From assembly GCA_020349245.1 (NCBI GenBank), contig CP070764.1:3291348-3353740 (forward strand): 62,393 nt of DNA, read 5' to 3'. This document shows, piece after piece, positions 44,692 through 54,029 of the stretch. The notes under the pieces were generated by a model. It was not told the origin of the DNA and searched no databases. It saw only the letters and a program-made list of their open reading frames with translations. Positions within the stretch are counted from its first letter, which is position 1, and each line of letters begins with the position of its first letter. This stretch comes from Chloroflexota bacterium (GTDB taxonomy: Bacteria > Chloroflexota > Anaerolineae > Anaerolineales > UBA4823). The position numbers were made by a program, and so were the translations under genes.

Positions 44692-45602
44692 TGAGTAACT
44701 CTCAACGGAAGAGAAAACCAACAAAAACCAGTTCCTTTGGTACGCCTGGCCGCATCAGCCACGATGCAGAAAAATTTTACAGCAGTCGGCTATACGAAGA
44801 AATTCCTGGTGACCAGGAAACCGACGAGGTTGAAAATCAAGTCCCGGCTGAATCTTTAAATAGATTTTATTGCAAATCCAGTGAACAAATGGATGAACTG
44901 CCTGATTCAAGTGTTCACCTCATGATCACCTCGCCTCCGTATAATGTCTCTAAAGATTATGACCAGGATCTCAGTCTGTCTGAATATCTCGAGCTATTGC
45001 GAAACGTTTGGCAGGAGACCTACCGCGTGCTCGTACCTGGGGGCAGAGCATGCATTAATATCGCCAATTTGGGTCGCCGTCCTTATATCCCGCTGCATGC
45101 TTTTGTTATTGATTTGATGCTAGATGTAGGTTTTTTGATGCGTGGGGAGATTATTTGGGATAAAGGGTCCAGCGCTAGCCAATCCACTGCCTGGGGGAGC
45201 TGGCAATCTGCATCCAACCCTGTCCTGCGGGATGTCCATGAATATATACTCGTGTTTTCAAAGAGTGCTTTTAAGCGGCAGCAAGGTAACAAAGAAAATA
45301 CGATTAATCGGGATGATTTCTTGGATTGGACAAAGAGTGTATGGAATTTCTCAGCGATCTCAGCCAAGAAAATCGGTCATCCTGCACCATACCCGGAAGA
45401 ATTACCCCGCCGTCTTATCCAGCTGTATTCATTTGCCGGCGATGTTGTCCTGGATCCCTTCGTGGGAAGTGGAACAACCTGCTTGGTAGCAGAAATGGAT
45501 AACCGCCATTATATTGGCTATGATGTTAATGAGGAATATCTGCAGATTGCTCAAAAGCGCATAAAATCATTTAGGAAAAGTCAGAGCAGGAAATCCACTT
45601 AA
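44691..45602 (+). CDS. orphan site-specific DNA methyltransferase (beta class, N4-C or N6-A)
   Basis: 303 residues. Catalytic motif TSPPY near residue 80 precedes the SAM motif DPFVGSGTT near residue 255, the order of class beta enzymes. The first 55 residues are a Lys/Ser-rich tail. SPPY is most common in N4-cytosine enzymes, but N6-adenine cannot be excluded. No restriction enzyme gene is close. TGATG overlap couples its translation to the ABC ATPase, an unexpected pairing. Confidence 0.88.
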   Translation: MSNSQRKRKPTKTSSFGTPGRISHDAEKFYSSRLYEEIPGDQETDEVENQVPAESLNRFYCKSSEQMDELPDSSVHLMITSPPYNVSKDYDQDLSLSEYLELLRNVWQETYRVLVPGGRACINIANLGRRPYIPLHAFVIDLMLDVGFLMRGEIIWDKGSSASQSTAWGSWQSASNPVLRDVHEYILVFSKSAFKRQQGNKENTINRDDFLDWTKSVWNFSAISAKKIGHPAPYPEELPRRLIQLYSFAGDVVLDPFVGSGTTCLVAEMDNRHYIGYDVNEEYLQIAQKRIKSFRKSQSRKST

Positions 45603-45640
45603 TTATCCACAACAAGAGAGATTATTGCGGAATTGCTGGA

Positions 45641-45856
45641 TCATTCCTCCAGTTCAGCGATGGTGTCAAGTGCTGATTGTGCAGATACTCGCTGTTCGGG
45701 CTGCCATCCGGGTTCAGATACCATTTTTACAAGATGTTCTCTGGCACCTTCTTGCTGGTCTGGAAGCAGGGCATTGAAACCCTGCAGGATCAAGCTGGGT
45801 TGTCCTGACAGGAGCATCTCCCAAATATTCTCATAGAGCACCTGGTCTTCATCCAT
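45641..45856 (-). CDS. small acidic protein of unknown function
   Basis: 71 residues, helical, acidic: VLYENIWEMLLSGQPSLILQ then EHLVKMVSEPGWQPEQRVSA. It has a promoter whose -10 ends seven bases before the ATG, so an expressed leaderless gene is likely. No family recognised. Convergent with the methyltransferase and divergent from the nucleotidyltransferase. Confidence 0.6.
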   Translation of the reverse strand: MDEDQVLYENIWEMLLSGQPSLILQGFNALLPDQQEGAREHLVKMVSEPGWQPEQRVSAQSALDTIAELEE

Positions 45857-45863
45857 GATATCG

Positions 45864-45891
45864 ATTATATCGCTTCTAATGTCGATTACAA
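45864..45891 (-). promoter_or_regulatory. promoter for a leaderless small-protein gene
   Basis: Minus strand TTGTAA (45886-45891), 16-base spacer, TATAAT (45864-45869). Transcription should begin at or within a few bases of ATG 45856; no ribosome-binding site exists in between. Confidence 0.6.
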
Positions 45892-45933
45892 TTAGGAGAA
45901 GGTCAGAAAAATAACCGAAGATAAGCAGCAGAT

Positions 45934-48609
45934 ATGCATATCATCCTTACCCATGAACAAGCGGATTTTGATGCACTGGCTTCACTGCTGGGAGCCCATC
46001 TGGTAGCTGAAGGTGCCATCCCGGTTTTACCGCGCAAAATGAATCGCAACGTGCGGGCTTTCCTGACTCTCTATAGCATGGAACTGCCTTTCATGGATCC
46101 ACGCGATATACCTGGCCAACCGATAGACCAAGTTACCCTGGTTGACACGCAATCGATGATCAGTGTTCGAGGGTTGAAATCCGAGGCCAAGGTCCAAGTT
46201 ATCGACCATCACCCCTTAAGGGAAGAACTGCCGACCTCATGGCAGGTAACCACTGCAGAGACAGGTGCAACCGCGACCATATTTGCGGAAATTCTCCGTG
46301 AGCACGATTTCAACCTGAGTACGATTCAAGCCACACTCCTCCTCCTGGGGATCTATGAAGATACTGGCTCGCTGACCTATACTCGCACAACCGCCCGGGA
46401 TTTAAATGCTGCCTCATTTCTTCTGGACCGCGGTGCAAGCCTCGAAATTGCAGCAGATTTCCTAAACCATCCCCTTTCCATCCAGCAGCAAGAGCTTTAT
46501 GACCGATTGAGGGAAAAACCCAGTTCTCACCAGATTCACGGGCATACGATCATAATTGCTTGTGGCGATGCCCAGGAGATGGACGAAGAGCTTTCAACCG
46601 TTGCTCACAAGCTGCGTGACCTTTTGGACCCAGATGCACTTTTCATGCTCGTCACCACCCGGGGGGGTGTGCAGATGATCGCTCGTTCAAACAATGAAGA
46701 TATTGATGTCGCCCGGATTGCTGATCATTTTGGGGGTGGTGGGCATGAACGGGCTGCAGCTGCTTTGATCCGGGACAGAGAACTGGAAGAAGTCTGTGAA
46801 GAGTTACTGGAAAACCTTAAATATCAGGTACAGCCAGCAGTAACCGTTGCCCAAATCATGTCCAGAGGACCACAGCTGCTCTCTCCAGATACACCGGTAC
46901 AGGAAGCCGCCATCCGGATGCAGCGCTTTGGTTATGAAGGCTACCCGGTGGTCGCGCAGGACCCGCAAGGGAAACATACCATCCTGGGTTTGCTCACCAG
47001 GAGAGCGGTTGACAGAGCGATCTCCCACAAATTGAATTTAAATGCCTCCAGCTTGATGAATGCTGGCCAGGTATGGGTATATCCGGAGGATTCTATCGAA
47101 GACCTCCAGCGCCTTATGACCGATTCTGGTTGGGGACAGATCCCCGTATTAAATCCAGAAACACAGCAAGTTATCGGGATTGTAACCCGCACCGACCTGC
47201 TCAAGACACTCACCAGTCAAGCAGATTATCCTCGTTCACCAAACCTGGCGAACCGCCTGGAAATTGCTTTACCGACCGCCAGGCTGATTTTGCTCAAAGC
47301 CGTTGCTCGCTCGGCTCATGACCAGCGAGCCGCATTATATATCGTCGGGGGATTCGTCCGCGACCTGCTGCTCGATCGACCGAGTCTGGATTTCGACCTC
47401 GTCGTGGAAGGCGATGCCATCCGCCTCGCCAAAACCTTAGCCCAGGATTATGGCGGCCGGGTGACAAGTCACGCTCGCTTCGGCACCTCCAAGTGGCATA
47501 TCAACAACATCAGGACGGCACTGCTGGAGAAACTAGCTCCAGAGTCCGAGGATAACTCGTCCCCAAAAATCAATAACACCAATCGATCTGCCCCACGCCC
47601 AGAGGATTTGCCTGATTCACTGGATCTGATATCTGCCCGTACAGAGTTCTATACCTATCCTACCGCTCTGCCCACCATCGAGCGGGGCAGCATCAAGCTC
47701 GATCTGCACCGCAGAGATTTCACTATTAATACCTTGGCTTTACGCCTGGATGGGCATCATTACGGGCAGCTTCATGATTATTGGGGAGGTCTGAACGATC
47801 TCAACCAAGGTTTGGTCCGGGTTTTGCATTCTTTATCCTTTGTCGACGATCCCACTCGAATGCTGAGGGCAGTAAGATTTGAACAAAGATTTAAGTTCCA
47901 AATTGAAGATCGAACCCTGGAGCTGATCAAAGACGCGATCCCCCTCCTTGAACGAGTGTCTGGTGACCGCATTCGCCATGAACTGGACCACATCCTTGAA
48001 GAAGACCTGGCTTATAAAATGCTTTCCCGGCTGGATGATTTAGACCTCTTGGCTGCCATCCAAACAAAACTGGTCTGGGATAATTGGCTATCCGAGAGAA
48101 TCCAGGAAGTTGCCGAGACAGAGCCTGAGGAAGAATGGAACCTCGATTCAACAGGTGTTAAACTGCGATCCTGGTTGGGATACATTTTTTTGATGATGCG
48201 ATTATCACCAACCTCCGCACGAAAGGTCGCCAAGCGGCTGAAATTATCCCGCTCATTGGTAGATGAGATCATGGCCGCCCAACAATTATGGCAGAATCTT
48301 CCATCTATATTGGCTGGCAAAACCAGTCAAATCGTTAACCGTCTTGATCTGGTTCCACCATTCGCTTTGTATGCGAATTATCTTGCCAGCCCAGACGACG
48401 AAGGGCGGAGATTGATCTGGGAATATGTATTCAATTGGCGGATGGTAGGTCCACTAACAAATGGTCATAAACTGCGCCAGCTGGGATTGCCCCCTGGGCC
48501 AGCTTATCGTAATATATTGCGCACCTTGCGTGATGCCTGGCTTGACGGTAAAATCAATTCGACTGAGGAAGAGAATTCTCTCCTTGAGATGTTGCTTCCC
48601 AAGGAATAA
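45934..48609 (+). CDS. A-adding-type tRNA nucleotidyltransferase with DHH and CBS domains
   Basis: 891 residues. Order: DHH phosphoesterase core (VTLVDTQ, VIDHH near residue 90), DHHA1 (DHFGGGGHERAAAA), two CBS units (PQLLSPDTPVQEAAIRMQRF; WVYPEDSIEDLQRLMTDSG), then a class II nucleotidyltransferase core from about residue 470 (YIVGGFVRDLLLDRPSLDFDLV, RRDFTINTLAL). Such fusions add A to tRNA CC ends in Aquifex-like bacteria, paired with a CC-adding enzyme elsewhere. The tRNA-Leu here has no encoded CCA. Confidence 0.88.
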   Translation: MHIILTHEQADFDALASLLGAHLVAEGAIPVLPRKMNRNVRAFLTLYSMELPFMDPRDIPGQPIDQVTLVDTQSMISVRGLKSEAKVQVIDHHPLREELPTSWQVTTAETGATATIFAEILREHDFNLSTIQATLLLLGIYEDTGSLTYTRTTARDLNAASFLLDRGASLEIAADFLNHPLSIQQQELYDRLREKPSSHQIHGHTIIIACGDAQEMDEELSTVAHKLRDLLDPDALFMLVTTRGGVQMIARSNNEDIDVARIADHFGGGGHERAAAALIRDRELEEVCEELLENLKYQVQPAVTVAQIMSRGPQLLSPDTPVQEAAIRMQRFGYEGYPVVAQDPQGKHTILGLLTRRAVDRAISHKLNLNASSLMNAGQVWVYPEDSIEDLQRLMTDSGWGQIPVLNPETQQVIGIVTRTDLLKTLTSQADYPRSPNLANRLEIALPTARLILLKAVARSAHDQRAALYIVGGFVRDLLLDRPSLDFDLVVEGDAIRLAKTLAQDYGGRVTSHARFGTSKWHINNIRTALLEKLAPESEDNSSPKINNTNRSAPRPEDLPDSLDLISARTEFYTYPTALPTIERGSIKLDLHRRDFTINTLALRLDGHHYGQLHDYWGGLNDLNQGLVRVLHSLSFVDDPTRMLRAVRFEQRFKFQIEDRTLELIKDAIPLLERVSGDRIRHELDHILEEDLAYKMLSRLDDLDLLAAIQTKLVWDNWLSERIQEVAETEPEEEWNLDSTGVKLRSWLGYIFLMMRLSPTSARKVAKRLKLSRSLVDEIMAAQQLWQNLPSILAGKTSQIVNRLDLVPPFALYANYLASPDDEGRRLIWEYVFNWRMVGPLTNGHKLRQLGLPPGPAYRNILRTLRDAWLDGKINSTEEENSLLEMLLPKE

Positions 48610-48657
48610 CAAGAATAGTCAGCTTTTCAAATCATACAATTCACCCCCGGTAGACTC

Positions 48658-49173
48658 ATGGTTGCCGTACCTTTGGAACAACAGGTCATCCTCCGCTACG
48701 CCACCCGGCAGGACCTTCCTGCCCTGGAGTGGGAGGGGGAATACAAACATTTTCGCCATGTCTTTTCTGAAGCTTATCGACTCAAGGAGCTCGGCGAGGT
48801 AATTATTTGGGTGGCAGAACTCGATGAATTTGGTTTGATCGGACAGTTATTTATCCAGCTATATGGTCCAGATCAGATTCAATCCAATGAAAACAAGTAT
48901 GCATACATTTATGGCTTTCGCGTTCGGCCCAAATATCAAGGATTTGGGATTGGGAGCCAGTTATTGCAGAAAGCTGAGACAGATTTACTTAAGCGGGGAT
49001 TCCAGCGCATCGCATTAAATGTCGCCAGGAAAAACAAATCTGCCAGGCGTCTATATGAACGTTTTGGTTACCGGGTGGTTGCCCCGGAGCCAGGTATCTG
49101 GTCTTATTTGGACGATGAAGGTCGGCGCAGGTTTGTGAATGAACCCGCTTGGAGAATGGAAAAGCGTTTTTGA
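48658..49173 (+). CDS. GNAT family N-acetyltransferase
   Basis: 171 residues. The acetyl-CoA loop is VRPKYQGFGIGSQLLQKAET (about residues 84-103), followed by IALNVARKNKSARRLYERFGYRVV. Probable small-molecule or protein N-acetyltransferase. Start ATG 48658 lacks a clear Shine-Dalgarno. Follows the nucleotidyltransferase by 48 bases and lies upstream of the nusA promoter. Confidence 0.85.
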   Translation: MVAVPLEQQVILRYATRQDLPALEWEGEYKHFRHVFSEAYRLKELGEVIIWVAELDEFGLIGQLFIQLYGPDQIQSNENKYAYIYGFRVRPKYQGFGIGSQLLQKAETDLLKRGFQRIALNVARKNKSARRLYERFGYRVVAPEPGIWSYLDDEGRRRFVNEPAWRMEKRF

Positions 49174-49175
49174 CC

Positions 49176-49204
49176 TTGCGCCAGTACTGTTTCCATGCTA
49201 GAAT
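49176..49204 (+). promoter_or_regulatory. promoter of the nusA operon
   Basis: TTGCGC (49176-49181), 17-base spacer, TAGAAT (49199-49204). Leader of about 120 bases contains a hairpin at 49243-49265. Confidence 0.55.
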
Positions 49205-49242
49205 GTGAATCCCATGGGGTGGTGGCAAAAGAGGCTTCGTCG

Positions 49243-49265
49243 AAAAGTGGGCATTTCCCACTTTT
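49243..49265 (+). terminator. attenuator-like hairpin upstream of nusA
   Basis: 9-bp perfect stem AAAAGTGGG/CCCACTTTT with loop CATTT, followed by CTTTACG, 70 bases before ATG 49334. It could be a leaky terminator or attenuator controlling nusA, or the terminator of the GNAT gene. It sits where rimP is usually found in this operon. Confidence 0.55.
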
Positions 49266-49333
49266 CTTTACGTATAGAGCCCTGACTGCCGGACCCTTCG
49301 AATAGTGTCAAGAAAGCTGGAGAAATTGTAAGG

Positions 49334-51361
49334 ATGAAGAACGAATTTGCATTAGCATTCAACGAAGTTTTGGAAGACAAACAACTGCCCAAAGAAGTTA
49401 TCCTGGAAGCCCTGGAGGCTGCCATGGTATCTGCATATCGACGGGCAGTGAATGCTTCCAACGCACAGCACGTAGAAGCCCGAATCGATCCAGAAACGGG
49501 CAAGGTTAATATCTACGCAGAAAAGGAAGTGGTTGAGGAAGTTGAAGACAACCGCACTGAGGTGGCAATAACTGAGGCCCAGCTCGTCGATCCAGAAGCT
49601 GAGATCGGCAGCATGGTGATCGTCGAAACCACTCCTGATAATTTTGGGCGAGTAGCCGCGCAAACTGCTCGCCAGGTTATCCAACAACGCATTCGCGAGG
49701 CAGAACGTGATGCCCAATTGGATTATTTTAATAACCAATTAGGTGAGATAGTGAGCGGGGTAGTCCAGGCGATCAGCGCGCAAGCTGTCACCTTAGGTCT
49801 TGACAAGAAAGCTGAAGGCATCATGCCACGCAATCAGCAAATTCCTGGAGAACGTTTTCGCCTCCACGATCGTGTGCGCGCTTTGTTAGCTGAAGTAAAA
49901 TCCACACCCCGCGGACCCCAGCTCATTCTATCCAGAGCTCATCGCAATTTCCTCCGCCGCCTTCTTGAAAATGAGGTGCCCGAAATTTATCATGGCCTCG
50001 TCGAAATTCGGTCAATTGCCAGGGAACCTGGCCATCGATCAAAAGTGGCAGTCTCCGCATTGCAAGCCGGTGTGGATCCGGTTGGAGCCTGTGTTGGCAT
50101 GCGAGGTGTCCGTATTCAAGCCATCGTCCGCGAATTGAACGATGAAAAAATCGATGTGATTGAATGGAACCCAGATCCATCGGGGTACATCGCCAAAGCG
50201 CTCAGCCCTGCACGAGTGACTGGCGTTTATTTGGATGAACACGCTCATGGTACAAAGACTGCGACAGTTGTCGTCCCCGAAGATCAATTGAGTCTGGCGA
50301 TCGGGCGTGATGGTCAAAATGCCCGCTTAGCAGCGAAATTAACCGCCTGGCGCATCGACATAAAGAGCTTACCCGAGGCAACCAGCGACGCGCTTTATAA
50401 ACTACAAAACGATCCCGAATTCGCCACAATTGCAGAATCTGAATCCGAGATCATCAACCAAATTGAAGCCATCCTTGTTAAAAAAGATGAAGGTAGACCG
50501 GTTACACCCGAGGAGTATTCTCTCCTCAGCCAATTCGTTGATCGTGTTGAGCGTGGCATTATCGGTATGCTCCAGGCTGAAAGGACGGCTGAGTTAGAAC
50601 TGATTTCAGAAGCCAAGGAAGATATTCCCGAGTCTGCTTTTGAGATGCCACTCGAAGAGCTCAACCTAACTGAAAGAATTACCGGCTTATTAGTTGAAGC
50701 GGGGAATGAAACCATTGGCGATTTGTTGGTACAGATGAAGGTGGATTCTGACGCGATTTTGGGCCTGAACGGCATCGGTCCAAAAACCATGGAGAACATT
50801 CAAAACGCCCTTGCAGAAGTATCTTTCCCAGAACCTGAAGTTCAAGAACCAGAAGTCGAAGAGATCGAAGCTGCTGAAGAGCCAGAAGCTGAACTGGCAG
50901 CCGAAGTGGAGCTGACCGAGGCTGAGGTGGTCGAGGCAGTTGTAGAAGAAGCTGTCGCAGAAGTTGAAGTAGAAGCGGAGATGGAAGCAGAAGGAGAAGC
51001 AGAGATTACCGCTGAAGAAGAAGTGGCAGCTGAAGCAGAAGTAGTGGAAGTGCTCACCGAGCCAGCTGAAGTTGAAGAGGTTCAAGAAGAGATCGAAGTG
51101 GTCACCGAACCAGAAGCAGAAGAAGAGGAAGAAACCACATTCGAAGAAATTTTTGCACTTGAACCTGATAAATTTGACTTTGCTGAAGGTGAAGATGAGT
51201 TCGAGGATGAGGAAGAGGGTGAACTCGATTCTCGGAAGAAGAAGAAGAAGAAAAGAAAGAAATACGTTGAAATGGAATACGACCCAGATCAGGATGTGGT
51301 CATCGTGAAACGCAAACGAAAACGAGATCAAGAAGACTGGGACGAAGAATGGGATTATTAA
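49334..51361 (+). CDS. nusA: transcription termination/antitermination factor NusA with long acidic tail
   Basis: 675 residues, far longer than the usual 350-500. N-terminal RNAP-binding domain, S1 (GEIVSGVVQAISAQAVTLGL), KH1 with GMRG and KH2 with GRDG (LAIGRDGQNARLAAKLTAW). A helix-hairpin-helix unit follows (LLVQMKVDSDAILGLNGIGP, about residues 440-495). Residues about 505-630 are almost only Glu, Ala and Val. A KKKKKKRKK patch and an acidic end complete it. First gene of nusA-rnpM-infB-rbfA-nrnA-truB-ribF. Confidence 0.93.
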   Translation: MKNEFALAFNEVLEDKQLPKEVILEALEAAMVSAYRRAVNASNAQHVEARIDPETGKVNIYAEKEVVEEVEDNRTEVAITEAQLVDPEAEIGSMVIVETTPDNFGRVAAQTARQVIQQRIREAERDAQLDYFNNQLGEIVSGVVQAISAQAVTLGLDKKAEGIMPRNQQIPGERFRLHDRVRALLAEVKSTPRGPQLILSRAHRNFLRRLLENEVPEIYHGLVEIRSIAREPGHRSKVAVSALQAGVDPVGACVGMRGVRIQAIVRELNDEKIDVIEWNPDPSGYIAKALSPARVTGVYLDEHAHGTKTATVVVPEDQLSLAIGRDGQNARLAAKLTAWRIDIKSLPEATSDALYKLQNDPEFATIAESESEIINQIEAILVKKDEGRPVTPEEYSLLSQFVDRVERGIIGMLQAERTAELELISEAKEDIPESAFEMPLEELNLTERITGLLVEAGNETIGDLLVQMKVDSDAILGLNGIGPKTMENIQNALAEVSFPEPEVQEPEVEEIEAAEEPEAELAAEVELTEAEVVEAVVEEAVAEVEVEAEMEAEGEAEITAEEEVAAEAEVVEVLTEPAEVEEVQEEIEVVTEPEAEEEEETTFEEIFALEPDKFDFAEGEDEFEDEEEGELDSRKKKKKKRKKYVEMEYDPDQDVVIVKRKRKRDQEDWDEEWDY

Positions 51362-51385
51362 TTTGCTAACCGGAGAAATGTTGGT

Positions 51386-51682
51386 TTGGCGAAGAAGCCG
51401 CAAAAAATAAAACACATTCCCCAACGAACTTGTGTTGGTTGTCGGGAAGTGCATTCGAAGCGAACGCTCGTGCGCTTGGTACGAAATCCTGATGGGATTT
51501 TTATAGACCCTACAGGGAAAATGGCTGGACGAGGTGCCTATCTCCACGATCGTGAGGAGTGTTGGGAAAAAGGTCTTAAAGGTGCAATCGCAAAGGCATT
51601 GAAGACAGATTTAACGGAAGATGATAAGCAACGATTAACAAATTTTATGGAGACGTTGTCAGAAGAAGTATCTGCTCAGTAG
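51386..51682 (+). CDS. rnpM: YlxR/RnpM RNA-binding protein
   Basis: 98 residues, TTG start with GGAG ten bases upstream. IPQRTCVGCREVHSKRTLVR and GRGAYLHDREECWEKGLK are hallmarks of the DUF448/YlxR family. RnpM has been shown to modulate RNase P in Bacillus. Normally between nusA and infB, as here. Confidence 0.9.
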   Translation: MAKKPQKIKHIPQRTCVGCREVHSKRTLVRLVRNPDGIFIDPTGKMAGRGAYLHDREECWEKGLKGAIAKALKTDLTEDDKQRLTNFMETLSEEVSAQ

Positions 51683-51809
51683 ACAGAATGTGACGAGCGA
51701 TGGATATAGGTTTTTTGGCAAAGATCATTTTGACTGGCGAGTGGATAATCCGCAGCTAAGCACCTAACTCGGTAAACAAAACTCGCTTCAAGTGGCCACG
51801 AGCAATTTA

Positions 51810-51824
51810 TGGCAGGAGGTGCCA
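51810..51824 (+). promoter_or_regulatory. hairpin exposing the infB Shine-Dalgarno
   Basis: Stem TGGCA/TGCCA with loop GGAGG, directly before ATG 51826. The ribosome-binding site sits in the loop. The 143-base gap holds no gene. Confidence 0.5.
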
Positions 51825-51825
51825 A

Positions 51826-53616
51826 ATGGGCGAGAATGGACATAATAAATCAATTGAATTACCCCCCTCAATTACTGTAAGGGAACTGGCTGACTCTATA
51901 CAGGCCAGTCCAATCGAAGTTATCAAAACCTTAATGGCCAACGGCGTTATGGCCAATATTAATCAGCAGATTGATTTCGATACTGCTGCGATTGTAGCTG
52001 CTGAGATGGGCTATGACGCAACCTTGGAATCGCAAGAAGCAGTGGGCGAGGAGGAAATTGGGGAAATTCCACTTTGGCGCAGGGTGATCGCTGATGAAAA
52101 TCCTGAAGACTTGGTATACCGCCCCCCCATCGTAACCATCTTAGGTCATGTTGACCATGGCAAGACCACGTTGTTGGATGCAATCCGCCACACCAACGTG
52201 GTGGAAGATGAAGCCGGAGGCATCACGCAACATATCGGGGCATACCAGGTCGAACATAATAACCGTTTGATCACCTTCCTGGATACGCCTGGCCATGCTG
52301 CTTTTACCGCGATGAGAGCCCGTGGTGCTCAAGGAGCGGATATTGTTGTACTGGTCGTCGCGGCTGATGATGGCGTCATGCCGCAAACCCGGGAAGCGAT
52401 CGCCCATGCGAAAGCTGCCCAAATTCCCTTGATCGTCGCTTTGAACAAGATTGATAAACCAAACGCTGACCCGGAACGCGTAAATCAGCAGCTGGCTGAA
52501 ATTGGTCTCATTCCTGATGAATGGGATGGTGATACCATCGTAGTACCCATTTCCGCAAAACACCGGCAGGGTTTGGACGATCTTCTCGAGGCAATTTTGC
52601 TGGTAGCGGACAATTCAAATATCCGGGCGAATCCAAAAGGGCGGGTCATCGGAACCGTAATTGAAGCAGAAAAAGACCGTTCTCGCGGGGTTATGGCAAC
52701 CCTCCTGATCCAGAATGGAACCCTCAACGTAGGAAATATCATCGTGGCAGGTACCGCACACGGTCGCCTCAAAGCCATGTTTGACCACATGGGCCACCAA
52801 GTTATTGATGCTGAACCCTCTGCACCAGTAGCTGTTATGGGGCTTAATGATGTCCCTGTCGCCGGGGACCTTTTTCAGGTGGTAGATTCGGACAAAATCG
52901 CGAGAGAGATCACCTCTGAACGGAAAAACCAGAAAAAATCTGATGCCGAAAGCCAGAAAAGCGCGGTTACCCTGGAGCAATTGTTTGATAAATTCCAGGC
53001 GGGTGAAGTACCAGAGCTGCGCCTGATCATCAAAGCGGATGTTCAGGGCTCCCTTGAACCGATCAAGTCCTCTTTAGCTGATCTCGATACCGGGGATATT
53101 TCGGTAAATATTCTCCATGCGGAAACGGGTAATATCGGAAAGAATGATGTCATGCTGGCAGCTGCCTCTAAAGCGATCGTAATCGGGTTCAATGTCGAAG
53201 CCGATTCCGCTGCTCAGCGTTTAGCTGACACAGAAAGTGTCTCAATTCGCCTGTATACGATCATCTATCGACTCATTGAAGATATCGAGAAGGCTTTGAA
53301 AGGTATGCTGGAGCCGGAGACTAAAGAAACCGTTATCGGTCATGCAGAGGTGCGAGCGATTTTCAAGATTTCCAAGGTTGGAAAGGTAGCAGGGTGTTAC
53401 GTCTTGGATGGTGAACTGCGCCGTAATGCTCGCGTCCGCGTTATGCGAGATGGAGAAGAACAATTTATCGGTGATATGGGTTCTCTCAAGCACATCCAGG
53501 ATGATGTGACCGAAGTACGAACCGGCTTTGAGTGCGGCTTGACGGTTAAAGGCTTCAACGACTTCGCGGAAGGTGACATCGTCGAGTCTTTCATCGTTGA
53601 GGAAGTTCCCCTCTAG
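51826..53616 (+). CDS. infB: translation initiation factor IF-2 (short form)
   Basis: 596 residues; the long N-terminal spacer of enteric IF-2 is absent, leaving one IF2_N helix unit ([20 protein letters not shown]). GTPase: G1 [14 protein letters not shown] near residue 107, [13 protein letters not shown] near 207. Domains II and IV end it. It brings fMet-tRNA to the 30S subunit. AGGAGG six bases ahead of ATG. Confidence 0.96.
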   Translation: MGENGHNKSIELPPSITVRELADSIQASPIEVIKTLMANGVMANINQQIDFDTAAIVAAEMGYDATLESQEAVGEEEIGEIPLWRRVIADENPEDLVYRPPIVTILGHVDHGKTTLLDAIRHTNVVEDEAGGITQHIGAYQVEHNNRLITFLDTPGHAAFTAMRARGAQGADIVVLVVAADDGVMPQTREAIAHAKAAQIPLIVALNKIDKPNADPERVNQQLAEIGLIPDEWDGDTIVVPISAKHRQGLDDLLEAILLVADNSNIRANPKGRVIGTVIEAEKDRSRGVMATLLIQNGTLNVGNIIVAGTAHGRLKAMFDHMGHQVIDAEPSAPVAVMGLNDVPVAGDLFQVVDSDKIAREITSERKNQKKSDAESQKSAVTLEQLFDKFQAGEVPELRLIIKADVQGSLEPIKSSLADLDTGDISVNILHAETGNIGKNDVMLAAASKAIVIGFNVEADSAAQRLADTESVSIRLYTIIYRLIEDIEKALKGMLEPETKETVIGHAEVRAIFKISKVGKVAGCYVLDGELRRNARVRVMRDGEEQFIGDMGSLKHIQDDVTEVRTGFECGLTVKGFNDFAEGDIVESFIVEEVPL

Positions 53617-53633
53617 GCAACGGAAAACTGCTG

Positions 53634-54020
53634 GTGGTATCGAAGAACCGCGCCGACCGAATCGCTGAACGCATCCACGAAGAAATATCGGAGATGCTGA
53701 TCTTCGACATTAATGATCCAAGGTTATCCGATGCTTCCATCACCGACGTTACAGTCGATCGTGAACTGGCATTCGCAGATATTTATGTCTCATCGATTCA
53801 TGGTTCTGAATCAGCAGAAGCGATCATGCAGGGTTTTCAGCATGCAGGCGGTTTCTTGAGAAGTGAGTTAGCGAGACGAGTTGATTTGCGAACCTTCCCG
53901 AAGCTCAGATTCCATTGGGATCCAACACCCGAACATGCTGAAAAAATTGAAAAATTAATCGATTCATTAGATAACCAGGGGCAGCTTACTTCGCAAGAAG
54001 ATTCTCCTGACAACCAATAA
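53634..54020 (+). CDS. rbfA: 30S ribosome-binding factor RbfA
   Basis: 128 residues, GTG start. The KH-like fold reads NRADRIAERIHEEISEMLIF, DASITDVTVDRELAFADIYV and LRSELARRVDLRTFPKLRFH. Binds immature 16S rRNA for 30S maturation. A Gln/Asp-rich tail follows. Just downstream of infB in the standard order. Confidence 0.93.
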   Translation: MVSKNRADRIAERIHEEISEMLIFDINDPRLSDASITDVTVDRELAFADIYVSSIHGSESAEAIMQGFQHAGGFLRSELARRVDLRTFPKLRFHWDPTPEHAEKIEKLIDSLDNQGQLTSQEDSPDNQ

Positions 54021-54029
54021 CCTGAGCCC

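Noticed and set aside
49174..49333. A hidden rimP in the gap upstream of nusA
   Set aside because: The gap is too short and has no open frame of suitable length.
50860..51130. DNA tandem-repeat array in nusA
   Set aside because: The repeats are imperfect GAA/GCT/GTA codon runs in one open frame, not a fixed-period DNA repeat.
50690..51547. 285-codon minus-strand frame rich in Phe, opposite nusA
   Set aside because: It is the antisense of the Glu/Ala repeat in NusA (GAA/GAG read as TTC/CTC), so its length is a composition effect.
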